Below are positions 46,260-56,490 of a stretch of 64,000 bases of DNA, in pieces; within the stretch, counting starts at the first letter, position 1; each line of letters starts with the position of its first letter. Under the pieces are notes generated by a model, which did not search any database, was not told the origin of the DNA, and saw nothing but the letters and a program-made list of their open reading frames with translations. The position numbers and the translations under genes are program-made. The DNA is taken from the NCBI GenBank assembly GCA_001931875.2, contig MSJH02000826.1, positions 124,001 to 188,000 of the forward strand. Reading direction: 5' to 3'. The DNA comes from Byssochlamys sp. IMV 00236 (taxonomy: Eukaryota > Ascomycota > Eurotiomycetes > Eurotiales > Thermoascaceae).

Positions 46260-46727
46260 ATGGCATCTTTGCTATCACTACCTCGAGCCATGGCTCCTTT
46301 CCGACAGATCCCCCGTGCATCATCTCAGCCTCTGCGCTCTCTCTCAACATCCTCCCCCCTCCGCGCAGATGGCAAACTGAACCCCTTCGCGCGACCTGCT
46401 GCACCGCCCAGACTCCCGAAGGAGGAACAAGAGATCTTCGAAGAGCTCCAAAGACAATCGACCGGCGCATTCAGCACGCCTCGAACGCCACCAAAGGTCA
46501 ACCAGTCTCCCAACTCTGCCCCAGCATCCGAGGCTGCACCCGCAGCACGGATCGACGCATCTGGAGATGGCGAAGAGCTACATCCGAACTTGCGGATGGG
46601 TGCTCAACCTGAATTCGAGGGAGAGAAGAACCCCAAGACAGGAGAGATTGGCGGACCTAAGACTGAGCCGTTGCGGTGGGGTGGCGATGGTGATTGGAGT
46701 TATAACGGACGGGTTACCGATTTCTAG
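46260..46727 (+). CDS. SDH8: Succinate dehydrogenase assembly factor 4
   Basis: A 155-residue intronless frame. The C-terminus is the diagnostic part of the SDHAF4/Sdh8 (DUF1674) family: KNPKTGEIGGPKTEPLRWG followed by GDWSYNGRVTDF at the very end. The factor binds flavinylated Sdh1 and protects it before assembly into complex II in the mitochondrial matrix. The N-terminus (MASLLSLPRAMAPFRQIPRA) is basic and acid-poor, a good presequence; a second ATG (MAPFR) is ten codons on, so the exact start is open. The middle (about residues 50-105) is Pro/Ala-rich linker. Confidence 0.94.
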   Translation: MASLLSLPRAMAPFRQIPRASSQPLRSLSTSSPLRADGKLNPFARPAAPPRLPKEEQEIFEELQRQSTGAFSTPRTPPKVNQSPNSAPASEAAPAARIDASGDGEELHPNLRMGAQPEFEGEKNPKTGEIGGPKTEPLRWGGDGDWSYNGRVTDF

Positions 46728-47225
46728 AGATCGCGCTATCCCAGACGGACTATAGATAATGTGATATGATAGGGAGTCGTGTGACTGATTCGTGGTGGGA
46801 TATTATGTTGCGTGTGAAGGTGGTCTCCGTGTCTGCGACTCTCTCTACGCAGTGGAAATGGCTCCTATAACCTCCGACCATTGCTGCTATGATATGGAAC
46901 AAACTTCAAGATGGAGAGGGACGATCTGCTACGCAAGGTGATAATAGACAATGACCGTCCATATTCGCCACTCAACGGTTCGGAACAGAAGGGGCCCATC
47001 TCGAACCTATAGAATGTACACTATTCAATCAACGTTTATAATTGCAACGTCGTATTGCTTGTTTCTTAAGAATATGCCATTTTTCATAATGCGTAGACGA
47101 GGGCTATATACATAAACAAAATAAGTATACAGGCAGACAGGAACAGTGAACGCCCGAAATGCGTGCTCCAAGAGCAAGAGGCCAAATAAGCCTTTCCCTT
47201 CAATCCTGACTAGGGCTCCGAGCAA
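46728..47225. other. Convergent 3' flank, SDH8 / HMG-CoA lyase
   Basis: About 500 bases between convergent stops with no supported coding frame. Confidence 0.5.
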
Positions 47226-48405
47226 CTAGGCCTGGGCCTCTTGCTCCTGCAGTCGCGACAGAATCGCCTTGCCCGCTCTGCTACCATTAGCTCGACCCAG
47301 TTCCTTGGAGATCCAGCCGCCAATTCTACACATTTCTTCCAGGTTGATGCCTGTGTGCATGCCTAGACTGCCGAGAGTATAGACAAGATCCTCCGTCGCC
47401 ACGTTTCCAGTGGCACCCTTAGAGTAAGGGCACCCGCCAAGTCCTCCAACACTGCTGTCAAAGGTCCTGATACCATGCTCGAGCGCAATCATTGTGTTCA
47501 CGAGCGCCTGGCCATAGGTGTCATGGAAGTGAAGCGCGAGGTCACTATTCGCGATGCCAGCCGCACTGAGCGTTCGCAGGAGTTCAAGGGTCCGTGGTGC
47601 GGTGCCCATGCCTGTGGTGTCAGCAACAGAAACCTCGTCTGCTCCCATCTCGAGGAGCGTCGCTGTGATCTCCGCTACTTTGGAAGGTGGAACATCTGGG
47701 CCTTCGTATGGACAGCCCAGGGCAACCGAGACGTATCCACGCACCCGGATATTCTTCGTCTTTGCTAGCGCAACGATAGGACGAACTCGCTCCAGGGACT
47801 CTGCAATGGAGCAATTCGTGTTTGCCTTGGAGAAAGCCTCTGTAGCTGCCGCGAACAGAGAAATCTCTGTCGTAATAGGCGGCTTTTCAGCAGTCCCAGG
47901 AATCTGGGCCGACGCGCCTTCAGCCTCCATAACTTTGACCAGGTTCTCCAGTCCCTTGATATTGGGAACAAGGTAGTTGTACGCGATCTCGTTCTTAGCT
48001 TGCGGTGGAGACTTGACGATATGTTGCAATATCTCTGAAGTGCTTGCCATCTGCACAACAGGTCAGCGATGTTAGGTGTTTGCTACATCATGAAAATGGG
48101 TAGAACATCTGGAGTCAATATGCTGGAGCGAGGCATCGGAAGCACCGCACCTGTGGCACCCATTTCGCCGGCACGAAAGAGCCAGCCTCTATTGTAGTGA
48201 CCCCAGTCTTGGCTAGCTTCTCAATCAGTTGGATCTTCGTCTCAAGAGGAATCGACGTCTTTTCGTTCTGTAGCCCGTCGCGCGCTCCGACTTCGACGAT
48301 GCGAACATGGTTCGACGTCAGCCGTGGCTCTGTCGAATAACAACGGACGGGAGCTGCCTTCCGAAGGACAGAAGAAAGACGTAGTCTAGGCCTCAGAGAA
48401 AACAT
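47226..48405 (-). CDS. HMGCL: Hydroxymethylglutaryl-CoA lyase
   Basis: Exons 48151-48405 and 47226-48050 give 359 residues. The enzyme cleaves HMG-CoA to acetoacetate and acetyl-CoA at the end of leucine degradation. Motifs: VRIVEVGARDGLQNEK at about residue 35 (the metal- and substrate-binding start of the TIM barrel), IEAGSFVPAKWVPQ at the intron, VSVADTTGMGTAPRTLELL, ALHFHDTYGQALVNTMIALE with the metal-binding HxH, and the lyase signature SSVGGLGGCPYSKGATGNVATED with the catalytic cysteine. The Arg-rich start (MFSLRPRLRLSSVLRKAAPV) is a mitochondrial presequence. The end (EAQA) has no PTS1, so a mitochondrial site is likely. It diverges from DPH1. Confidence 0.94.
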
Positions 48406-48711
48406 CCTGGCAGATCAGTGTACAAGTGAGCAAGTAAAGATCGTGCAATGCACCAAATACATAATCCGGGGTCTCGAGAGCAAGAGGGGAAGCTGTCCCT
48501 GGGAGGGGAGCTCCGGATCGGTCTAATTATAATGATACTTAGTTTAGTTCCAGATGATGCCGAGAGATGCGGAGAGGAACGAAACCAAGAGAGACTCCGA
48601 GGTCCCCCACTTTCTACTTAGTTAACTAGTTTAACCGCCACTTCGCCTTAGTCAGATTGCATATTTCCCAATTTTAATTTATTCTTCTTATTGTTCGATG
48701 TCTGCCAAACG
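48406..48711. promoter_or_regulatory. Divergent promoter, HMG-CoA lyase / DPH1
   Basis: About 305 bases between divergent starts. It contains one CCGAGG (reverse of CCTCGG) at 48597-48602; a single copy is not significant. AT-rich sequence lies next to the DPH1 start. Confidence 0.35.
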
Positions 48712-50112
48712 ATGACAGAAGAAAACCACACAGATATCGTACCAGAAAAAATGGAAGACAACACTCCTACCGCGCAGCCTGTCAGTCAGACTCGCCAGCC
48801 GAAAAAGAGATTCGTTGGGCGACGGACAGCAGATGCTCAAGCCCCGAAAGATGGCTCGGCGGTGCAGGAGGGGGGATCAACGGCTGTCGAGAAAGGTCAG
48901 TATAACCCCTCATGGGCAACATTGGACATCTCTTATGCTAACATCTATACAGCCGCTCCTCGAAGGATTCCTCGAACTTTGAACCAAGTCCCTCCCGAAA
49001 TTCTGGAAGACCCTGATATTCAAGCCGCCATTGCGCTGCTTCCGAAAAACTACTCCTTCGAGATCCCCAAGACGATTCACCGGATACGCACATTGGGGGC
49101 GAAGCGAGTGGCACTACAATTCCCAGAGGGGCTTCTTCTCTTCGCGACAACCATTTCGGATATCTTGACGCAATTTTGTCCCGGCACGGAAACGCTCATC
49201 ATGGGAGATGTCACCTACGGCGCCTGCTGCATTGACGACTACACTGCTCGCGCTCTGGGATGTGACTTGCTGGTCCACTATGCTCATAGCTGCCTGATTC
49301 CTGTGGATGTCACGACCATCAAGACCCTCTATATCTTCGTCGACATCAGCATTGACACCTCGCATCTGATCGCGACCCTCGAACGAAACTTCCAGCCGGG
49401 CAAGACGATCGCTACCGTCGGTACCATCCAATTCAATGCTACGCTGCATGGTCTCAAACCCGTCCTCGAACGAGCTGGATTCAAAGTCCTCATCCCTCAG
49501 ATCACGCCTCTCTCCAAGGGTGAAATTCTCGGCTGTACTTCTCCCCAGCTATCAGAGAACGAGGTCGACATCCTTCTCTACCTAGGTGACGGCCGCTTCC
49601 ACCTCGAGTCAGCCATGATTCACAACCCCTCCATCCCCGCGTATCGGTACGATCCTTACTCCCGGACCCTGTCCCGTGAGACCTACGAGCACGAGGAGAT
49701 GCAAACCCTTCGCCGTGACGCGATCAACACCGCGAAATCCGCCAAGAAGTGGGGAATCATCCTGGGCTCCCTGGGACGTCAAGGAAACCCAAACACCATG
49801 GCCATGATTGAGAACCATCTCAATGAACGCGGAATCCCCTTTGTGAACTTGCTGCTCAGTGAGATCTTCCCGGGCAAACTCGCCTCCATGTCCGATGTCG
49901 AGTGCTGGGTGCAGATCGCCTGTCCCAGACTGAGTATCGATTGGGGTTATGCGTTCTCACGACCGTTGCTGACTCCCTATGAAGCGCTGGTTGCGCTGGG
50001 CGGAAGAGAGCATTGGGATAATACCGGCAAGGGCGTGTATCCTATGGACTTTTACGCCAAGGAGGGACTCGGTAGGACGAGACCTCAGCAGACTATACGT
50101 AGCTCTGCATGA
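48712..50112 (+). CDS. DPH1: Diphthamide synthase subunit Dph1
   Basis: Exons 48712-48895 and 48953-50112 give 447 residues. Dph1 with Dph2 forms a radical Fe-S enzyme that transfers the 3-amino-3-carboxypropyl group of S-adenosylmethionine to a histidine of elongation factor 2, the first step of diphthamide. Family marks: [58 protein letters not shown] with two cluster cysteines or neighbours, [26 protein letters not shown] and the third cysteine in [12 protein letters not shown]. The start codon is at 48712, [13 protein letters not shown]; the upstream TTG is not used. A 57-nt stretch with perfect intron signals has no stop and keeps frame, so it could be misread as coding; I treat it as an intron. 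Confidence 0.93.
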   Translation: MTEENHTDIVPEKMEDNTPTAQPVSQTRQPKKRFVGRRTADAQAPKDGSAVQEGGSTAVEKGQYNPSWATLDISYANIYTAAPRRIPRTLNQVPPEILEDPDIQAAIALLPKNYSFEIPKTIHRIRTLGAKRVALQFPEGLLLFATTISDILTQFCPGTETLIMGDVTYGACCIDDYTARALGCDLLVHYAHSCLIPVDVTTIKTLYIFVDISIDTSHLIATLERNFQPGKTIATVGTIQFNATLHGLKPVLERAGFKVLIPQITPLSKGEILGCTSPQLSENEVDILLYLGDGRFHLESAMIHNPSIPAYRYDPYSRTLSRETYEHEEMQTLRRDAINTAKSAKKWGIILGSLGRQGNPNTMAMIENHLNERGIPFVNLLLSEIFPGKLASMSDVECWVQIACPRLSIDWGYAFSRPLLTPYEALVALGGREHWDNTGKGVYPMDFYAKEGLGRTRPQQTIRSSA

Positions 50113-50486
50113 GGGACTGGGCGGACATGTCATGTTGCTTTTGACCGACTTTGCTACTCGACAACCGACAATTTTGAAAATGTCTCTTTGCATGTGAATG
50201 AGGCTTACAGTCCTGGATACAACCCTAAGAATGTTACACGAGATCGTACCCATCTACCTGGGTGTCATACGGACGGTGAACATAAGGAGTCAAGCTAGTG
50301 CTCCTTCTTCTGATCTCCAGCAAAAGCGAAAAAGAAAGGAAAGGCGATGTTGCCAAAAAAAAATCATTGTGGAGGGCGTGCACGCCGAGGACCCCTTTTT
50401 TGTCTTCATTTCATAAAAGGCCCCAAGGATCTGCTACTCTATCAAAAATACAAGACGCCCACAATTACGAGGGCAGAAGAAAGTCA
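50113..50486. other. Convergent 3' flank, DPH1 / bromodomain gene
   Basis: About 370 bases between convergent stops; A-runs and no coding frame. Confidence 0.5.
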
Positions 50487-53132
50487 TCAACCCTTGGTCT
50501 CGTCACTACTATCCATGTTAACATCACTCCCCCGTCTTAGTGTGAGGATGCTTTTGTTTGCCACCTCCTCTGCTGTCCTTTCAGCGGCACGCCATCCCGT
50601 TACCGCCTTTTCCACCTCGTCGCACATCTCACGGGTATCATGAATTATGCCGCCCTCCTCTGCTTCTGAAAACTGGGTGCTCTCTCTCGAATTGCTATCC
50701 GTGATCATGGGGAAGGCTGGTCCAAAGCTGCGCTCAGGCGTCGGGTTGAACATGATAGCGTTGGCGAACATCCGGATCAGCTCCTTCTCCAACTGGGCCG
50801 AGTTCACAATACCCCTGGGTGGAATTAGATCTGCTGTCTTTTGCAGCATCAGCACCGTGTTCTTGGACGGAGTCGTGACGCCCGGCGCTGGGGATTCTCC
50901 ATCTCCAGCAGGCGTGCTGGCAGCTTCTGTGGCTGCGGCTACAGCTTTGCTTCCTTGGTGGATAGCTGATTTGATCGACTTCAGATCTTGCGGACGATAG
51001 ATGAGATCCTTGTATCCCGGAGCGTCTCGCTCAGTCAGTGGTTTGGCGAAGATGGACGCATGCTTGTGAGCTGTGACATCGTTCATGATAGGAGCACCAG
51101 TCCTAGGGAAATTACGCGTACACAACACGTACTGCGTGGTGTCCATGCGAATAGGCTCTGGAGGGATGGTATCTGCTTCTATGGATTCACTCGCTCCACG
51201 CTTCCGCTTGGCTCTTCCCTTGGCCAGTCCTTCCTCAAGCTGCGCTGCAGTGCCTTTACGCCGGGCGGATGCTTTGTTCTCGGTCTCGGTGTCCTCCGAA
51301 ATGCCTGCAGGAGTGCTTGGCATTTCCTGCTTGATTTTGCGGGTTACGGAGCCCGAGTCGGTCATGGAATCATCATCCCGTGAGGTCACTGACCGTCCAC
51401 GGCTTGTGGTGGAAGCAGTGCTTTGATCTCGTCTTGCACGTCCTTTCTGCTCCGCCCTGAAACGTGCTCCCCGACCCTCGGTCTCAGGTGGTGGCAGACT
51501 GCCCTTCCTACGTCGCTTCTGCGTTTCCTCTTGAGCATCCCTACTCGCTGGTTCAGGACTCCCGAAGGGAGATGGGGCCTTCTCGCTGATGGGGCTCACG
51601 TCCTCGGGTCGTGGTCGTACCGGAGAACCTGGTGATCTGGATATGCTCAGGCGCGGGGATCTCTTCCAAGGCGTAAGTGAACCTGATGTGTCAATTGACG
51701 GGCGTGGTGGCCGCTTGCCAAGTGCAGTGGAGTAAGAGGGAGTCCGGCCCAGCTTGCCAGGCGTTTCCTGACCTCCAAGACCGGGGCGAGGAGACTGGCT
51801 GACCGGAAGCACAGCTCCTGGTGTCATTGGTCCAGACGGAGGGTATGGACTCTGATGACCTCGTCCCGCAACGGCTGGCGCAATCTGAGGGCCATTCGTT
51901 GGCGAAGGTATAGGCGCTCCAGGTACAGGCTGGTTCGGATACGGGTAGTAGACATAGGGAGAGACCTGAGGGTGCTGCGTCTGGAAACCCCGCTGTGGGG
52001 TCCATTGCTGGAATTGCTGCTGCGCAACGGGGTGCTGAGGAGCGGAGGAAGGCCCAGGGGGGGCAAACGCCCTTCGAGCAGCAGCATTTCCAGGTTGGAT
52101 ACCAGGCTGCGAAGGAGTCACTGCGGGGCCAGTTCCCTTCGGTGTCGGAATGACAACTTCGGGCCGTGGGTGTGCCTTTGCAGCATCAGCCGCTGGAGTG
52201 GCTGGAGGCCGTGGTATCTGGTACGGTTGCAATGGTACTTCGACATTCGCAGCTCGTCTATCCGGAGAAGGCGCTCGATAGCCAAGGTTTGGTGGCTGTG
52301 TTGCAGGTACAGAGGGAGCTTTCCCATTGATCGGGTTTGCCTGGGGTGGAAGAGCAGTTGTCATGGGCAGGGCATTTTGACGCGGAGGTTGAGGATGCGC
52401 AGGTTTCCCTTGCTGTGGCCCAACAGGCTGTGCAGGGAGTTGTTGTGGCATAGGTAATTTAGCTTGCTCTACCGCTGTCGTCTGGTTTCCCACCGACGGT
52501 GTCATAACTCCTTCCGCTGGTCTGTTGGCATTCATCGTAGCAGGCTGCACCGGTTTGGCTTCCTGCTTAATATCTATATCCATAGGCTCTGGCTGTGTTG
52601 GTCCAGCTTTGGTTTGTACAGCGGTTGCGGGCGCCTGCACCGGTCCCGAGGGAGCCGCCACGGCGGCCGCATCAACCTCTTGGGACTCCTCCTTCTGTAA
52701 CCGTTCGATTTCATCTCTGATCTCTTTGTATCTCTTCTCTTCACTTCTGATCTCTTTCGTAACGCGTTCCTTGTATCTGGCGTAGAGATGAGAAACCAAA
52801 TTTGGGATGACTGTAGTATGCGATGTTCCCTCCGTTGGGTTGGTGAGCTTGCGCTTCTTGGGATTAGAGCTTATACTGCCGTCAGGACGGTGGCCGTTCT
52901 GATCGGGGAGCGGTGCATCCCCAAGTCCCTCGTGGATCAAGGTGTTGTAGAGCTCTTCCAACGCCTCGGGCGAGAGTCTGGCCGCGTCAAAGGCACCATT
53001 CTGGCGGATGAAAGTGTTGTTGCGCAGGACATCCGAAATGGCAGCGAAATTGGAGGGTCGCGTGTCGAGGGCGGCGAGCGACTGGAAGAAGAGGAGCGAT
53101 TCAAACGGAGTGTAGGCCGACAGCGGAGGCAT
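50487..53132 (-). CDS. Bromodomain protein, Brd8/Bdc1-like
   Basis: One 881-residue exon. I chose the ATG at 53132 (MPPLSAYTPFESLLFFQSLA) because the frame further upstream has no ATG and reads as non-conserved. The N-terminal part has the pattern LLFFQSLAALDTRPSNFAAISDVLR followed by AFDAARLSPEALEELYNTLIHEG, and a charged coiled coil (EKRYKEIRDEIERLQKEE). A long Pro/Gln-rich region makes up the middle. The C-terminus has a bromodomain: PIMNDVTAHKHASIFAKPLTERDAPGY, YKDLIYRPQDLKSIKSAIHQG and FANAIMFNPTPER, where the asparagine of the acetyl-lysine pocket would lie. The overall plan fits Brd8/fission-yeast Bdc1, a NuA4 acetyltransferase subunit; that assignment is my inference. Confidence 0.85.
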   Translation of the reverse strand: MPPLSAYTPFESLLFFQSLAALDTRPSNFAAISDVLRNNTFIRQNGAFDAARLSPEALEELYNTLIHEGLGDAPLPDQNGHRPDGSISSNPKKRKLTNPTEGTSHTTVIPNLVSHLYARYKERVTKEIRSEEKRYKEIRDEIERLQKEESQEVDAAAVAAPSGPVQAPATAVQTKAGPTQPEPMDIDIKQEAKPVQPATMNANRPAEGVMTPSVGNQTTAVEQAKLPMPQQLPAQPVGPQQGKPAHPQPPRQNALPMTTALPPQANPINGKAPSVPATQPPNLGYRAPSPDRRAANVEVPLQPYQIPRPPATPAADAAKAHPRPEVVIPTPKGTGPAVTPSQPGIQPGNAAARRAFAPPGPSSAPQHPVAQQQFQQWTPQRGFQTQHPQVSPYVYYPYPNQPVPGAPIPSPTNGPQIAPAVAGRGHQSPYPPSGPMTPGAVLPVSQSPRPGLGGQETPGKLGRTPSYSTALGKRPPRPSIDTSGSLTPWKRSPRLSISRSPGSPVRPRPEDVSPISEKAPSPFGSPEPASRDAQEETQKRRRKGSLPPPETEGRGARFRAEQKGRARRDQSTASTTSRGRSVTSRDDDSMTDSGSVTRKIKQEMPSTPAGISEDTETENKASARRKGTAAQLEEGLAKGRAKRKRGASESIEADTIPPEPIRMDTTQYVLCTRNFPRTGAPIMNDVTAHKHASIFAKPLTERDAPGYKDLIYRPQDLKSIKSAIHQGSKAVAAATEAASTPAGDGESPAPGVTTPSKNTVLMLQKTADLIPPRGIVNSAQLEKELIRMFANAIMFNPTPERSFGPAFPMITDSNSRESTQFSEAEEGGIIHDTREMCDEVEKAVTGWRAAERTAEEVANKSILTLRRGSDVNMDSSDETKG

Positions 53133-54822
53133 CCCCCATTGCCCATGCGACCGGCCACCCAGAGTGGGATTCTTGGTGATGGGAGCCACGATGCTGGTGG
53201 TGGCCCGAGAAGGGTGTGCAGACGGGCAACGCGACTTCACTGTAAAGCGAGGTGCGCATAGCCTGTCACCATCGCCAAGGGTGAAAGACAAGTCCGACTG
53301 CACAGACCAGGTCGAAACGAGTCGAGCTGACTTTTGAGAAGGGTTGGATATTAGTTAACTAGGGGGACTTAGAGTACCGTTGCTGTGCGGGGAGGGCCCA
53401 ACAGGACGTTTTGGGGGGGGTTCAGCGGTAGTCTATCGATGCCTAGGAAGGCAACGCTGGAGAAATTCACGATCCCCGCTGGCAGGGTGATGGACGAGCG
53501 TTGTCGAGACGAGTCGAGTCGAGATGGGCTGCTTTCGACTTGAATCTCGTTGAGCTCGATCTGGCATCATCGCGAGGGGAAAAATTGCACGGCGAATGGC
53601 ATCTGGAGTCACGTGCGCTCCCGGTCCACCGATCGACAAGTCTCTAAGCAGTCTAAAGTCGCTCTAGGACTCTAGGGACGCTCTAGAGACCGTCTAGGGA
53701 ACTCTAGGGAGCTCTTGACTCTCGTCGTGCCCGCCCAGATGTTGCCCAGTCACCAGTGGCCCCCGTTGCCTAGACGCTCCCTTGTTGCGACCGTCATGGC
53801 ATGGCATCGAGGTAAGTTATGTGCTAGTAGTTATTATTCTTATGATTATTTACATGAAACAACATCTTGCTCACCAGGTAAACAGCAACGGCATCGCTGC
53901 GTCCACGAAAAGCGGGCATGTCTCCCCCATTCCGTATCTACGACCAGGTAGACTACTACCTAGATACTGGTCTAGATATCTACTCTAACTAATAATAATA
54001 CTAGATACTACTAATTAATTAACTCCCCTTTGATCGATGGAGCAGCCTCTCCTCTAGCTCCTCGACGCTGACCCCGTTCTTCGTTGCCATCCTCCCCGCC
54101 CTTGCCCATTACCCGCCCGTGCTCGCATCTCAGGGGGCGCCGCACGAGGCTCCTTGACCAGCCCCTTTTATTATTTATCCTCCTCTCCTGATGTTTGATG
54201 CGATAGCGCATTGTTTGGCCTGACCCTCCCCAGCTCCAGCAATCTTCCGACGAAGAGGATCCCTTGCAGTGTGGACTGTGGAACAACCGCGCGCCGGCCT
54301 CGTTGGTGGAAACCCGATCGTTCGTTGCTGTTGTCGGTCTTTTGGCCCTCCTGCAGCTTCGATCGCTCCCTAATTTCGCTCTGGGCTCCATCCACGGTCC
54401 CTGACGGATTCTGAACCTTTCCATCTCCCTGACCGTGCTCTTATCACCGATCTATATAGGCGCTTTTCCCGGCTGTAGGGCGACGGCGAACCCCTCTGCA
54501 TCTCAACCTCTCTCTTCGTGCATCTGCAGCTTGCTCTCTTTCTCTCTCAGACTTTTGTCACTCCCTCACCATTGGACCCTTTTCGTCCTATAGATTCTCA
54601 GCTGGTCCTGGTTTCGACAGGAAATCTATTGCAACCCGTTTGGGGGGATTGCACGCCAAGATCAGCCCCCGTCTCATCTAGGAGCTTGGCCTCTCTCGAC
54701 TTTTCGAAACACTGTTTTCCCTTCTCCAAATCAGGTCGCAACTCCCCATTGTGACTGCATAGCAGCTGCTGCTATTGAGAGTTACCTGGGTCTCGTGGGA
54801 GACGAGTGACTTATCATACAAG
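53133..54822. other. Intergenic, bromodomain promoter to small coiled-coil gene
   Basis: About 1.7 kb. The bromodomain promoter side has a CTCTAG-type repeat. The other side, from about 54.45 kb, is a CT-rich leader-like sequence without an ATG-initiated frame of note before the next gene. I see no further gene. Confidence 0.4.
53640..53716. repeat. Degenerate CTCTAGG repeat
   Basis: About seven copies of TCTAGG/TCTAGA/TCTAAG occur in 75 bases upstream of the bromodomain gene. Confidence 0.7.
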
Positions 54823-55515
54823 ATGTCGGACACGGAGCAGGAATGGAAGCCTAAGGCCCGACCGCAGTCGTTCGTCCAACCCTCCCTCCTTCCTCCAAGT
54901 CCCCAATGCAGGTGTTGGGGTATCACAACAGCAGCCTTGTATTGACCCTTCGACAGGACGATGGCACAGGCATTTTCACTGGCACTGGACAGTGCCTTCT
55001 CGTTGGACACCGACGTTGATCAACTCGAGATATCAGTGGACCAGAAGTACGTATCCAGCAATACATTCTGTTGAGAGCATCTATCTCCGATACAACACCC
55101 AGCTAGCCATTGTTGGAGAGCAACACCAGCCCCCCGCACAGGAACCTACCTAGGTCCCCAGAGGAGCTGACCAAGCCGTCGCAGAAAGCAAATGGTGATG
55201 ATCCAAAATCGAGAACTGGAGGCTCTCCAGGCTCGCATCCGCGAGGCGGAACAGCGTCTAAAGGCGCGACAGTCCCGCGTTCTGACCCAATCCGATATCA
55301 ACAAGGCTACGGGCCATTCGCAGAGGGTTGAAGGTGAGGAAAAGACGCACACGTCTCAGTCCCCCCTGTCCTCTCCCATATCGGGCCCCTCGGATGAAGG
55401 ATCGACGGGCTCAGCGACCTCTGCGGCAACATCCCACGACATGGACGACCCGGGTGATGCTGACTTTGCCATTGATGAAGATCACAAGCAGAAGAACAAG
55501 GCAGACGCATCATGA
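54823..55515 (+). CDS. Small conserved-looking coiled-coil protein
   Basis: Exons 54823-54911 and 55185-55515 join in phase to 139 residues. Exon 1 starts MSDTEQEWKPKARPQSF and ends in LPPSPQ. Exon 2 begins KQMVMIQNRELEALQARIREAEQRLKARQS, a clear coiled-coil helix, and ends in an acidic segment (MDDPGDADFAIDEDHKQKN). The join creates the natural order of a Pro-rich head, a helix and an acidic tail. The intron is long (273 nt) and its donor GTGTTG is poor, so an alternative exon cannot be excluded. No named family is recognised. A CT-rich stretch of about 350 bases upstream looks like a promoter plus leader. Confidence 0.5.
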
Positions 55516-56490
55516 TTATCTTCCATACGACCGGGTCTGATTTGAAATGGGATATATAGGGGAAAGGGGGGGGCGGGATCCTGGGCTTCTTTTTTACGGT
55601 ACTGTACGCTCTGCAGGACTATCATGGATGGAGTGGGCGGAAGCAAGCCCCTTTGGACCCATCAGGCTACGCCATGTGGGTTGTCCCGGGCAGCTTCACG
55701 TCGCTGGCGGCTTTTATGTTATTATCTTGGATGGTGCCGTGACAGTTTGGCTCGTCTCTCATCTGCGTCCCTTGGTATGTTTACATATACTCGGCACCCT
55801 TCTTGCATGCTGCATCTTCTCTTAAAAAGCAAGTAAGGAGAGCTAGTTCTGAGGGGACTTTTTCTCTATAGTCCAGCGGCCTGTATGAATGGCCGCCATT
55901 CGTTCGCTTTCGTGCGTTCCCGATATACCTAGAAATAATGCTATTTACTATTTACTATTATTACTTATTATTATATGATGGTTGGTTATACCATGTAGTT
56001 AGTTACATGTCAACATTTCTTCCGTCAGCGGGCCTAGATCCCCAGCATTGCTCATTGCTCCCAGGTCTACTGTCGTTGGTGGCGGACGGACCGCGCGCTC
56101 CACCCAGCGAGCCTGACGTGGAAGCAAAACAGGACCTGGACAGGCGGACGCTTGGGCACACGAAGGCAAAAAGCGGGCAGAGCGAGAGCCAAAAACCCTG
56201 CTTAGGGCGTTCTGATATAGAGCAAGAATCGCCCCAAGCGGGTCTTATCGATAAGCCGGGAACGGTTGGGGTTCCCGCCTCCCCCGCGGCCAGCAAGCCT
56301 GGAATCTCCTGGGACAGAGTTGCTGCTGCTGTTTCTTTTCTCTTCCTGATCTTTTTCTGATCTTTTCTCGCGGGGCTCTCACCTTCAGCTTCAGGAAGAA
56401 TCTCAGATTCTCCTCATTGTCCGGGTTTGCTTGTCTTACGGTTGGTTCTCAGCCCTATCTTCTTAGCGTCACATACTTGCTCAAGCCGTA
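55516..56490. other. Intergenic, 3' flank to GH63-like promoter
   Basis: About 975 bases. It includes a G-run near 55565 and TAT-rich sequence near 55940. The frames 55547-55825 and 55938-56360 have no domain. I see no gene. Confidence 0.4.

Noticed and set aside
53133..53303. Upstream GTG-initiated extension of the bromodomain protein
   Set aside because: There is no in-frame ATG and the added residues look unlike the conserved start after 53132.
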